The notes below the pieces were generated by a model. That model searched no databases. It saw only the letters and a list, made by a program, of their open reading frames with translations, and was not told where the DNA came from. The position numbers and the translations under genes were made by a program. A stretch of DNA of 64,000 nucleotides. Origin: Bacteroidales bacterium (lineage in GTDB: Bacteria > Bacteroidota > Bacteroidia > Bacteroidales > UBA932). Of the stretch, positions 47,383 to 55,055 are shown piece by piece (positions within the stretch are counted from its first letter, which is position 1; each line of letters starts with the position of its first letter). The stretch is taken from contig JAKSJQ010000001.1 in assembly GCA_024402115.1 (NCBI GenBank), positions 110,483 through 174,482 on the forward strand, in the 5' to 3' direction.

Positions 47383-47703
47383 TGCCCCGGACGAGACTCG
47401 AACTCGTACAGCCTTGCGGGCCAAGGGATTTTCTTGCTACTCTCGCTTTTGCACGAGCCATCTCAGGGAGATGTTGTAGTCTGGACTATTTCATCACCAT
47501 GCTGTCGTTTAGGTGTCTTCCGTATAGTCTCTACGCCATTTACGCATGTCTGCGATTTAGTAAGCCATCGCCAACTCCCGTATCGCTACGGGATAGGTTT
47601 CTGTTTGTTAGGAAGATTCTACGTCTGGGGTTTCCCTCAGCGCACTCAAATGATTCCTGGGAATCCTATAAGTCCCTCGTGTCTACCATTCCACCACCAG
47701 GGC
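47383..47703 (-). tRNA. tRNA-Leu (UAA), split by a group I intron
   Basis: Exons on the minus strand are 47703-47670 (34 nt, from GCCCTGG to GGGACTT) and 47432-47383 (50 nt, from AAAATCCC to CCGGGGCA). Joined, they give an 84-nt class II tRNA: acceptor GCCCTGG/CCGGGGC, D arm with GGTAG, anticodon stem AGGGA/TCCCT around loop CTTAAAA with anticodon TAA, a long variable arm GCC-CGCAA-GGC and T arm ACGAG-TTCGAGT-CTCGT. CCA is not encoded. The break falls between U34 and A35, the position used by the cyanobacterial and plastid tRNA-Leu intron. A -7 box TATCTTTG lies 13 nt upstream. Confidence 0.93.
47433..47669 (-). ncRNA. Group I self-splicing intron (237 nt, no ORF)
   Basis: The intron begins ATAGGATTCCC and ends GTAGCAAG with terminal G. 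P1: exon GGGACUU pairs with GGAUUCCC, leaving a U-G wobble at the 5' splice site. P2: hairpin with UGCG/CGUA and CUG-GGG/CCC-CAG. P3: UCUUCC (47611-47616) with GGAAGA (47516-47521). P5: CCCGUA/UACGGG capped by a GCGA tetraloop (47577-47592). P7: GACUAU (47524-47529) with AUAGUC (47484-47489). P8: CACC (47512-47515) with GGUG (47495-47498). P9: CAUCUC/GAGAUG (47459-47473). R-like (GUAGAGACUAUACGG) and S-like (AAAUAGUCC) core sequences are present. The P3-P7-P8 order forms the pseudoknot diagnostic of group I introns. P4 and P6 are less certain. Confidence 0.9.
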
Positions 47704-47715
47704 GTGATGTGGATG

Positions 47716-47744
47716 CAAAGATAAGATAAAAAATTTTACCTTTG
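47716..47744. promoter_or_regulatory. Divergent -7 boxes: tRNA-Leu (minus) and M13 peptidase (plus)
   Basis: TATCTTTG on the minus strand at 47716-47723 precedes the tRNA 5' end (47703). TACCTTTG on the plus strand at 47737-47744 precedes the peptidase ATG (47787). Confidence 0.65.
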
Positions 47745-47786
47745 TGCCGCGTTTTGAAAATGCAACGAATTATTGAATCAAACGAT

Positions 47787-49811
47787 ATGAAAAAGACACT
47801 CATCCTTATGGCAGTTACCATGATCGCAGCGGCAGGCTGCGGCAACGGACAGCCTGAGAGCGAGGTCGTTCCGGCTATCAACCTCGATAACCTCGACACT
47901 TCGATCGCCCCAGGCGAGAATTTCTATGACTTTGCGACCCTCGGTTGGAGAAGGGCAAACCCTCTCAAGCCGGAGTACTCACGTTACGGCGCATTCGACG
48001 TACTCGCTGACAACAACGAGATCCGTCTCAACGAGCTCTTCAAGGGCCTTACCAAGGTCAAGGCAGCCAAGGGCAGCGACGAGCAGAAGCTCGCTGACCT
48101 CTACACCATGGGCCTTGATTCTCTTCGTCTCAATGCGGAGGGCGCGGCTCCTGTGAAGCCTTACCTTGCAGAGCTCGAGAGCGTCACCGACCTCGTGTCA
48201 TTCGCGAAGGCATCGGGCCAGATGGCCGTATACGGCGGCGGTTCGATCTACGGCACCTATGTCGAGACCGACATGATGGACAGCAACAGCCAGATCCTCT
48301 ACATCGGCGAGAGCGGACTTGCAATGCGCAACCGCGACTACTATCTCCTTCCTGAGCACGCTGCCCTCCGTGAAGGCTACAAGGCTTTCCTCGAGAAGGT
48401 GTTCACCCTCGCAGGCGAGAGCGATGCGGCGCAGAAGGCACAGGATGCTTTCGACGTGGAGATGGCAATCGCCGGCCCATACTGGTCGATGGTGCAGCAG
48501 CGTGACATCGAGGCTCAGTACAACCCTATGAGCTCGGCAGATCTTTTCGCCGCTTATCCTAACCTCCACCTCGATGTGTTCTTCGCTGAGCTCGGAATCG
48601 CCCCTCAGCAGAAGCTCGTGGTCGAGCAGCCTTCATACCTTGCAGCGATCAACAAGATGTTCACCGACGCTGATGCAGCCAAGCTCCGTCACTATCTCCA
48701 GGCAAACGTCCTCCGCGGCGCCTGCGGAGAGATCAGCGACGACTTCTATGATGCATACTTCGATTTCTTCTCACGCCAGATGGCTGGCACCCAGGAGCAG
48801 AAGCCACGCTGGAAGAGGGCGATGGCAACTCCTAACAGCGTCCTCGGCGAGGCTGTCGGCAAGATGTATGTCGCAAAGTACTTCCCGGAGAAGGACAAGG
48901 AGCGCATGCTCCAGATCGTGAAGAACATCCAGGCATCTCTCGGCGAGCATGTCGCAGCCCTCGACTGGATGAGCGACGAGACCAAGGCCAAGGCACAGGA
49001 GAAGCTCTCTAGCTTCACCATCAAGATCGGATATCCTGACACATGGAAGGACTATTCTTCACTCGTAATCGATCCTGAGCTCAGCTACTACGAGAACCTC
49101 CGCGCCGTATCGAAGTGGTACACCGAGGACAACCTCAAGGAGCTCGGCAAGCCGGTGGACAAGGCGAAGTGGGGAATGAGCCCTCAGACCGTCAATGCAT
49201 ACTACAATCCTACCACCAACGAGATCTGCTTCCCTGCAGGTATACTCCAGCCTCCTTTCTACAACTCGAATGCTGATGACGCTGTCAACTACGGTGCGAT
49301 CGGCGTGGTGATCAGCCATGAGATGACCCACGGTTTCGATGATCAGGGCCGTCTCTTCGACAAGGATGGAAACATGAACAACTGGTGGACAGCGGAGGAT
49401 GCAGCTGCATTTGAAGTGCGCGCGCAGAAGCTCGTGGAGCAGTTCAACGAGGTTGAGGTTCTCCCAGGCATGAAGGCAAACGGCGAGGCCACCCTCGGCG
49501 AGAACATCGCTGACCACGGCGGACTCCGCATCGCATACACCGCGATGGAGAACTCATGGAACGGCAAGCACCCTGAGCCTGTCGACGGCTTCACCGCAGA
49601 GCAGCGCTTCTACCTTGCCTATGCGACCCTCTGGGCACAGAACATCACCGATCAGGAGATCACCCGCCGCACCCTCACCGACGTGCACTCGCTCGGATGC
49701 AACCGCGTGAACGTGTCAGTCCGCAACCTCGACACCTTCTTCAAGGCGTTCGACATCAAGGAAGGCGACGCGATGTTCCGTCCTGAGGAGGAGCGCGTGA
49801 CTATCTGGTAA
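47787..49811 (+). CDS. M13 (neprilysin/PepO) lipoprotein metallopeptidase
   Basis: From ATG 47787 the protein (674 aa) starts with a lipoprotein signal (MKKTLILMAVTMIAAAGCGNG). The N-terminal peptidase_M13_N domain (about 40-430) is followed by the catalytic domain with HExxH in VVISHEMTHGFDDQG and the third ligand in GENIADHGG; the C-terminal arginine motif lies near CNRVNVSVRN. Length is typical. It cuts peptides in the periplasm or at the cell surface. An earlier in-frame start at 47742 lies inside the promoter. Confidence 0.93.
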   Translation: MKKTLILMAVTMIAAAGCGNGQPESEVVPAINLDNLDTSIAPGENFYDFATLGWRRANPLKPEYSRYGAFDVLADNNEIRLNELFKGLTKVKAAKGSDEQKLADLYTMGLDSLRLNAEGAAPVKPYLAELESVTDLVSFAKASGQMAVYGGGSIYGTYVETDMMDSNSQILYIGESGLAMRNRDYYLLPEHAALREGYKAFLEKVFTLAGESDAAQKAQDAFDVEMAIAGPYWSMVQQRDIEAQYNPMSSADLFAAYPNLHLDVFFAELGIAPQQKLVVEQPSYLAAINKMFTDADAAKLRHYLQANVLRGACGEISDDFYDAYFDFFSRQMAGTQEQKPRWKRAMATPNSVLGEAVGKMYVAKYFPEKDKERMLQIVKNIQASLGEHVAALDWMSDETKAKAQEKLSSFTIKIGYPDTWKDYSSLVIDPELSYYENLRAVSKWYTEDNLKELGKPVDKAKWGMSPQTVNAYYNPTTNEICFPAGILQPPFYNSNADDAVNYGAIGVVISHEMTHGFDDQGRLFDKDGNMNNWWTAEDAAAFEVRAQKLVEQFNEVEVLPGMKANGEATLGENIADHGGLRIAYTAMENSWNGKHPEPVDGFTAEQRFYLAYATLWAQNITDQEITRRTLTDVHSLGCNRVNVSVRNLDTFFKAFDIKEGDAMFRPEEERVTIW

Positions 49812-49838
49812 GCTTGCGCAGAATCCATCAATCGACAG

Positions 49839-49870
49839 AGGCCGACCAAAATGGTCGGCCTCTTCTCTTA
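49839..49870 (+). terminator. Rho-independent terminator after the M13 peptidase
   Basis: AGGCCGACC at 49839-49847 pairs with GGTCGGCCT at 49853-49861 around AAAAT, followed by a pyrimidine-rich CTTCTCTT. Confidence 0.85.
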
Positions 49871-49901
49871 TTTCTGAGTAAATGTGCTAAATTTGTGCAT
49901 C

Positions 49902-50111
49902 ATGAAGATACGCGAACTCGATACCCTGTCGTTCCTGTACGATCCGGACCATTTCTCCTGGCTCAGGAGACATGTGATGAACCGTGCGTGCAAGAAGGAG
50001 ATCCGTGCGGCGATGAAGTCCGGTGAGAACGTGGTTGCAGCCAACGCAAAGGCCGCCGAGGAACTCCACCGCTACTATCGTGTCCCTTACGACAGGATTA
50101 CGACACTCTAG
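49902..50111 (+). CDS. Small basic protein of unknown function
   Basis: The 69-aa frame (MKIRELDTLSFLYDPDHFSWLRRHVMNR...) is charged and soluble-looking, with a long basic helix RACKKEIRAAMKSGENVV. I do not recognise the family. A perfect -7 box TAAATTTG (49888-49895) ends only 6 nt before the ATG, so the mRNA would be nearly leaderless. Its stop touches the stop of the convergent DUF4251 gene. Good codon structure and its own promoter support it as real. Confidence 0.55.
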   Translation: MKIRELDTLSFLYDPDHFSWLRRHVMNRACKKEIRAAMKSGENVVAANAKAAEELHRYYRVPYDRITTL

Positions 50112-50612
50112 CTATTCTTCGATGCTGGTCCTCAGGTTGCCCTGATATCTCATTGATGACTTGTACGCGTTGTTGCAGTCTATCGAAGCCGATCCGTTGT
50201 CCCAGATCTCGATTGTCACCTCCCAGGTGTCGCTGCCGGATTCCGCGTCGAAGCGTATCCTTGTCGGGGTGTCCTTTTTCCTCTGTCCGCTGACCTTTGG
50301 CTTGATAGGGTAGTCCTCGAACTCGATTCCTGAAGGGCCGCCGAATGAAGCGATGGTGCTGGTGCCTCTGAATGGAAGGTACGAGGTGACCTTTCCGTCA
50401 CGGATCTCAAGAAAATATTCACCGAAGGTCTGGATAGCCGGGCCGGCCATCGGGAGCACGGTGTCCACGTCGATTCTGAAGTCCATGTCCGATACGCTCT
50501 TGCTGACGCTCTCTGCGAGGGCCTTCTCCTCTTCAGGGGTTGTGGTTGCGAAAAGGATTCCGCATGAAGTCACGAGTATGCTGATAACAGCGATGAAAAG
50601 TGTCTTTTTCAT
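50112..50612 (-). CDS. DUF4251 lipoprotein
   Basis: From ATG 50612 the protein (166 aa) begins MKKTLFIAVISILVTSCG, a lipoprotein signal. The remaining domain matches DUF4251: FRIDVDTVLPMAGPAIQTFGEYFLEI, then SYLPFRGTSTIASFGGPSGIEFEDYP and a final IEIWDNGSASIDC. The family is Bacteroidetes-specific and of unknown function. An upstream in-frame start at 50636 adds eight residues without signal character. Confidence 0.82.
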   Translation of the reverse strand: MKKTLFIAVISILVTSCGILFATTTPEEEKALAESVSKSVSDMDFRIDVDTVLPMAGPAIQTFGEYFLEIRDGKVTSYLPFRGTSTIASFGGPSGIEFEDYPIKPKVSGQRKKDTPTRIRFDAESGSDTWEVTIEIWDNGSASIDCNNAYKSSMRYQGNLRTSIEE

Positions 50613-50648
50613 GATCATAATCTTTGAGTCACACAAATATAAGAAAAG

Positions 50649-51401
50649 CTACTGACCAACGTATCCCAAAGTTGCAATACTTATCCTGGTTTCCGGACCG
50701 AATGCCGTGCGCAGGGCCTTCCTCGACTCGTTGAGGGTCGAACCGGTGGTGAATACGTCGTCGACGAGAAGCACATGATGCACTCCGCGGTGCTTCTCCG
50801 CCTTCCCTGGGTTGAGCGCGAACGCACCGGCAACGTTCATGGTCTTTTCGCTCACGCTCAGGTGCGTCTGGGTCCTTGTCCTCCTCCGTCGCCTGAGAAT
50901 GCGGGGCTCGAAGCCGGCACCGAGCTCTGCGGCCAGCACTTCGGCGATGATCGCGGCCTGATTGTAACCCCTCCGGTAGTACCTGCTCCAGTGCAGCGGA
51001 ACCGGCACGACGAGGTCTACGTCCGAATACAGCTCCGAGCCTGCGAGCTTCTCCGCGAGCAGCTTTGCCGCCCACCTGCCCATCCCGACGTTGCCATGGT
51101 ACTTGAGCTGGCGCGTTATCTCCCTGAATTCTGAGCCGCTCTTGTAGAAGAAAAGGGCTGCTGCGTGGGAGTAGGGCTCATATACGAACTCTTCGGAGTC
51201 CTCGAGATCTCGTTGGATAAGGGCATTGAACTTGTCTGCCATCTCGTTGGTCGCCATGTTCCAGTTGTATGTCAGAGGAATGTCGGCGGCGCACGACGAG
51301 CAGAGGTGACGCTCTTCCACCGCCAGAGTCCTGCCGCAGACCGCACATGTCCTCGGCAGCACGAGATCAACCATCGCACTTATGCTTTCCCACAGATCCA
51401 T
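50649..51401 (-). CDS. comF: ComF family phosphoribosyltransferase-like protein
   Basis: From ATG 51401 the protein (250 aa) has a zinc-ribbon-like N-terminus (CAVCG...LCSSCAAD) and a PRTase domain with the PRPP loop VLLVDDVFTTGSTL. ComF proteins are linked to DNA uptake and recombination after transformation. A minus-strand -7 box TATATTTG (51407-51414) ends 6 nt before this ATG, so the longer start at 51419 would lie upstream of transcription. Confidence 0.88.
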   Translation of the reverse strand: MDLWESISAMVDLVLPRTCAVCGRTLAVEERHLCSSCAADIPLTYNWNMATNEMADKFNALIQRDLEDSEEFVYEPYSHAAALFFYKSGSEFREITRQLKYHGNVGMGRWAAKLLAEKLAGSELYSDVDLVVPVPLHWSRYYRRGYNQAAIIAEVLAAELGAGFEPRILRRRRRTRTQTHLSVSEKTMNVAGAFALNPGKAEKHRGVHHVLLVDDVFTTGSTLNESRKALRTAFGPETRISIATLGYVGQ

Positions 51402-51500
51402 AGGAACAAATATATGCATATCCGCGATAGAAAATCAAGGAATTTCATTATTTTCGCGTTTCAATCCGAAATTTGCGAATTTTAAAACGACTTTGACAAT

Positions 51501-52511
51501 ATGAAAGTTGCAATCGTAGGCGCAAGCGGCGCCGTAGGCCAGGAATTTCTCCGTGTCCTCGATGAGAGGAACTTCCCCATTGATGAGCTTCTCCTCTTCG
51601 GAAGCTCCAGGAGCGCTGGCCGCAAGTACACCTTCCGTGGTAAGGAAATAGAAGTAAAGCTTCTCCAGCATAATGACGACTTCAAGGGCGTGGATGTTGC
51701 ATTCACCAGCGCCGGCGGTTCGACCAGCAAGGAGTTTGCCGAGACCATCACCAAGCACGGTGCGATCATGATCGACAACTCGAGCGCGTTCAGGATGGAT
51801 GAGGATGTTCCTCTCGTGGTTCCTGAGTGCAATCCTGATGATGCCCTCGTGCGTCCTCGCAACATCATCGCGAACCCTAACTGCACCACCATCATGATGG
51901 TAGTGGCGCTCCAGGCATTGGAGAACATCAGCCACATCAAGCGCGTCCACATCAGCAGCTACCAGGCTGCCAGCGGCGCAGGTGCCGCAGCAATGGCGGA
52001 GCTCTACGAGCAGTATCGCCAGGTACTCGCAGGCGAGAAGCCTACCGTGGACAAGTTCGCCTACCAGCTCGCCTTCAACGTGATCCCTCAGATCGACGTC
52101 TTCACCGACAACGGCTACACCAAGGAGGAGATGAAGATGTACAACGAGACCAGGAAGATCATGCATACCGACTGCGCAGTCAGCGCAATGTGCGTACGTG
52201 TGCCTAGCCTTCGCTGCCACAGCGAGTCAGTCTGGGCTGAGACCGAGGAGCCGGTAAGCGTCGAGGCTTTCAAGGAGGCTGTCCGCAACGGCAAGGGCCT
52301 CCAGCTCGAGGACGATCCTGCCAACAAGGTATATCCTATGCCTCTCTTCCATGAGAACTGCGACGACGTGTTCGTAGGTCGCGTGCGCAAGGATCTTGCA
52401 AACCCTAACGGCATCACCTTCTGGCTCGTCAGCGACCAGATAAAGAAGGGTGCGGCTCTCAACGCCGTGCAGATTGCCGAGGTTCTCATCGAGAAAGGTG
52501 AACTCAAGTAG
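51501..52511 (+). CDS. asd: Aspartate-semialdehyde dehydrogenase
   Basis: The 336-aa enzyme has the NADP-binding start [18 protein letters not shown], catalytic cysteine in NPNCTTIMM, and a later [12 protein letters not shown] with the active-site Arg/His region. It reduces aspartyl phosphate to aspartate semialdehyde, between the kinase and homoserine dehydrogenase steps of ThrA. It forms an operon with metX. A GAAATTTG -7 box lies at 51468-51475. Confidence 0.95.
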   Translation: MKVAIVGASGAVGQEFLRVLDERNFPIDELLLFGSSRSAGRKYTFRGKEIEVKLLQHNDDFKGVDVAFTSAGGSTSKEFAETITKHGAIMIDNSSAFRMDEDVPLVVPECNPDDALVRPRNIIANPNCTTIMMVVALQALENISHIKRVHISSYQAASGAGAAAMAELYEQYRQVLAGEKPTVDKFAYQLAFNVIPQIDVFTDNGYTKEEMKMYNETRKIMHTDCAVSAMCVRVPSLRCHSESVWAETEEPVSVEAFKEAVRNGKGLQLEDDPANKVYPMPLFHENCDDVFVGRVRKDLANPNGITFWLVSDQIKKGAALNAVQIAEVLIEKGELK

Positions 52512-52518
52512 TCATTAG

Positions 52519-53544
52519 ATGATTTCGCATAAGCTTCATACCGCTGAGACTTTCTCTTTCGAGGCCGGAGGTTCGCTTCCCGGCATCACGATTGAGTACC
52601 GCACATCGGAGAGGGAATATCGCAAGGGTGACAAGGTCATCTGGATATGTCATGCTCTGACGGCCAATTCCGATCCGGAGGACTGGTGGAGCGACCTTAC
52701 CGGCCCGGGCAAGTTCTTCGACACGGAGAAATACTTCGTCGTGTGCGTGAACATGCTTACGTCTCCTTACGGCTCCAGCGGCCCCGCTTCAATCAACCCG
52801 GAGACAGGCAAGCCGTATTTCCTGGACTTCCCGAAGGTGACGGTGCGCGATATCGTGAAGACTGAGATACTCGTCCGTGAGCATCTCGGCATCGAGAAGG
52901 TCGACCTTCTCATAGGAGGCTCGATCGGCGGATTCCAGGCCCTTGAGTGGACTGTCATGGAGCCGGACGTGATCCAGCGTGCGGTATATGTGGCCACCAG
53001 TGCGAGGGTCACTCCTTGGGTGACGGCTGGTCTCGAGTGCCAGAGGATGGCGATCAGAGCGGACCATAGTTTCGAGGAATGCAAGGACCTCAAGGGCGGT
53101 GAGGCAGGTCTTCGCTGCGCCAGGGGCCAGGCCCTCATCTCGTATCGCAGCTTCGAGGGCTACTGCCTTACCCAGCCGGAGACAGACGATGACGTCATCT
53201 TCGCAGACCGTGCGGCTTCTTACGAGCGTTATCAGGGTCTGAAGATCACCAAACGTAATTTCGACGCATATTCATACTATTACCTGACCTACGCGGTGGA
53301 CAGCCACAATGTCGGCAGAAATCGCGGCGGCGTTGCGGCGGCTCTCTCGCAGATCAAGGCCAAGACCAAGGTCATCGCGATCGACAGCGACTGCCTCTTT
53401 CCTATAGTCGACCAGAAGACTTTCGCCGATATGATTCCGGGCTGTGAGTACCATGTCATGACTTCCGCTTTCGGCCATGACGGCTTCCTTCTCGAGTATC
53501 CTCAGCTCAGGGAGATTCTCGCTCCGGTGCTCGAGAGTCTCTAG
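52519..53544 (+). CDS. metX: Homoserine O-acetyltransferase
   Basis: The 341-aa protein is an alpha/beta-hydrolase-fold acyltransferase: GGSIGGFQ nucleophile loop, NMLTSPYGSSGPASINP, RNRGG, and late Asp and His in DSDCLFP and FGHDGFL. It acetylates homoserine for methionine synthesis by direct sulfhydrylation. It starts 7 nt after asd and ends before a strong terminator. Confidence 0.94.
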   Translation: MISHKLHTAETFSFEAGGSLPGITIEYRTSEREYRKGDKVIWICHALTANSDPEDWWSDLTGPGKFFDTEKYFVVCVNMLTSPYGSSGPASINPETGKPYFLDFPKVTVRDIVKTEILVREHLGIEKVDLLIGGSIGGFQALEWTVMEPDVIQRAVYVATSARVTPWVTAGLECQRMAIRADHSFEECKDLKGGEAGLRCARGQALISYRSFEGYCLTQPETDDDVIFADRAASYERYQGLKITKRNFDAYSYYYLTYAVDSHNVGRNRGGVAAALSQIKAKTKVIAIDSDCLFPIVDQKTFADMIPGCEYHVMTSAFGHDGFLLEYPQLREILAPVLESL

Positions 53545-53586
53545 CCTATGACGTAACATACTGATTATCAGCCAAATGATATACGG

Positions 53587-53620
53587 ACGGTTCCCCTTTT
53601 CCGGGGAGCCGTCTTTCCGT
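53587..53620 (+). terminator. Rho-independent terminator after metX
   Basis: ACGGTTCCCC at 53587-53596 pairs with GGGGAGCCGT at 53603-53612 (one G-T wobble), followed by a pyrimidine-rich CTTTCCGTTATT. It marks the end of the conserved operon. Confidence 0.85.
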
Positions 53621-54044
53621 TATTGTGCTTATAGACAGCGTGTTACGAGCACGGCGGTCCGTGGACCTCGCTATGTTGTATGCAGGCAAAGCTTACACTC
53701 TGCGGAACGTCATAGGGAACATTAGTTTGCCTGCGTCGTTCCTCTGGATGGGCATGAAAGTGTCGGTAGCGGACTTATTATTTGATGTTATATGTAGTGA
53801 TGTATTATGAGGACTTGGAAAGAGACTTTTGGGGAGAATTGTAATACTATAATGTGTTTATTTGTATGAATATTTGTATGGTGTTAAGGAGGATAGTATG
53901 GTGACTAATAATGGGGTTATCTAGTAAACGATTGATATTCTGGTCTATATATCGAGTTATTGCAGCTAGAGGATTTCTAACTCTGTCATTAGTTGGACTA
54001 TTGTTAATAAATTAATAAGTATTCATAAAAATATTCTTTATCCG
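53621..54044. other. AT-rich intergenic DNA before the accessory locus
   Basis: No gene is supported in this 420-bp stretch. It holds one 9-bp inverted repeat (GCAGGCAAA 53682-53690 / TTTGCCTGC 53726-53734), after which composition shifts to strongly AT-rich. A Shine-Dalgarno-like AAGGAGG precedes an 8-codon frame at 53898-53924, too short to judge. The change in composition suggests transferred DNA begins here. Confidence 0.6.
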
Positions 54045-54077
54045 TTTGGTGGTTATCGAAAAATAAATATAACTTTG
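54045..54077 (+). promoter_or_regulatory. Consensus Bacteroidetes promoter
   Basis: TTTG at 54045-54048, a 21-nt spacer and TAACTTTG at 54070-54077, 43 nt before the ATG at 54120. Confidence 0.8.
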
Positions 54078-54119
54078 CGTTATAAAACTAAATGTGATAA
54101 TTTCTAAAAAGGAATCATT

Positions 54120-54509
54120 ATGGCGATAAGGGTTTTAAGTGTAAAAGATTATGCTACCAAACTAAAGGCAACCATACAGGCAACCGGAAAATTGGGCTTT
54201 ACAGATGATACTGCCAAGGCTCTTTCTTTGACTCCTGATAGGTATGTCAAGATTGCATATGATGACGAATGCGACACTTTCTATCTTGTCGTCGTAGATG
54301 ATAAAGACCCTGACGCTTTTAAAGTTTGTTCTGCTGGAGATTATTACTATTTACCAACTAGCTCATTGTTCCGGGCAATGGGACTTGACTATCAAGCTTA
54401 CTCCATCATATTCGACATGGCAAGAGACAACTCTTTAGACCAGGAACTAGGAGGAGCGGTTTATAAAATGTTCAAACGCTCAACAGAGAGGAGGAAAAAT
54501 AAAATGTAG
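54120..54509 (+). CDS. Bacteroidales protein of unknown function, 129 aa
   Basis: The protein (MAIRVLSVKDYATKLKATIQ...) is soluble and resembles uncharacterised Bacteroidetes proteins with a beta-rich N-half (GKLGFTDDTAKALSLTPDRYVKIAYDDE) and a helical basic tail ending RRKNKM. No enzyme motif is seen. It has the best promoter in the window and a possible terminator hairpin right after it. The low GC sets it apart from the conserved genes upstream and fits a recent arrival. Confidence 0.65.
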   Translation: MAIRVLSVKDYATKLKATIQATGKLGFTDDTAKALSLTPDRYVKIAYDDECDTFYLVVVDDKDPDAFKVCSAGDYYYLPTSSLFRAMGLDYQAYSIIFDMARDNSLDQELGGAVYKMFKRSTERRKNKM

Positions 54510-54529
54510 ACTCAGTTAGGGACTATAAA

Positions 54530-54797
54530 AAATGGAGCTCCATCCGGCAAGATCAGCGCTCCATTTAGATGCCATGGGTTTTGGTATATCACAGGGATTA
54601 GTCACCCCTGCTGTGCTTAGGCGTTTCAAAAATAGGCAGAGTTTTTCAAATTTCCAAACTCTGCCTTTCCCAAAACGCTATGCACATACCAGCCGACCGT
54701 CCTCGCTAAAGGGGGACTTCGGCAATAGTCATCCCGGTTCCATGCCGGGACAGTCACAACCTTGCATGCCTGACCCCGCTTCGGGAGAGGCATGCGC
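54530..54797. repeat. Run of four hairpins before the toxin operon
   Basis: Perfect or near-perfect stems: AAATGGAGC (54530-54538) / GCTCCATTT (54558-54566); AGGCAGAGTTT (54634-54644) / AAACTCTGCCT (54656-54666) extended by GCGTTT/AAACGC; a CCGA-GTCC / GGAC-CGG stem around 54693-54722; and GCATGCCT / AGGCATGC near 54764-54796. The first may terminate the 129-aa gene. The rest could be a structured leader of the holin/YD operon. No -7 box was found here. Confidence 0.55.
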
Positions 54798-54815
54798 ATA
54801 GCAAATCATTTATTA

Positions 54816-55055
54816 ATGAAAGAAAACTTTTTAAGTTCTCTCCTGTCCGCAGAGAGAGGAAGCCTCTCGAGCAAGAGGCTATGCGGAATCCTAGGCTGGC
54901 TAGTATGCTCGGCCGTCCTGATCATGTGCACCGTCTGGGACCGTCAGGCCCCTGAGATGGTGAACGTTTTCATCTATTCATCAACCGTACTTCTGGGCGT
55001 CGACTCGATCACCGACATCTGGAAGTCTAAATCAGCATCAGAAAATGAGAAGTAA
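54816..55055 (+). CDS. Holin-like small membrane protein
   Basis: From ATG 54816 the protein (79 aa) has a polar N-terminus with SAERGSLSSKRLCGILGWLV, two membrane helices (about 25-45 and 52-68) and a charged tail (KSKSASENEK). The SSKR start followed by two helices is similar in layout to holin-like proteins of Bacteroidetes phages. Its stop overlaps the ATG of the YD-repeat gene (55045) by 11 nt, so both are coupled. ATG 54792 lies inside a hairpin and is less likely. Function is inferred only from size and layout. Confidence 0.5.
   Translation: MKENFLSSLLSAERGSLSSKRLCGILGWLVCSAVLIMCTVWDRQAPEMVNVFIYSSTVLLGVDSITDIWKSKSASENEK

Noticed and set aside
47259..47729. Plus-strand open frame of 156 aa over the tRNA-Leu locus
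   Set aside because: It is antisense to the split tRNA and the group I intron, has no homologue that I recognise and no ribosome site; the RNA features explain the region fully.
53625..53810. 61-aa frame after the metX terminator
   Set aside because: No promoter box, no ribosome site and no recognisable sequence; lies in a composition-shift region.
54532..54801. 89-aa frame before the holin-like gene
   Set aside because: It is a translation of the hairpin run, rich in Pro/Ser/Arg with no protein-like pattern.
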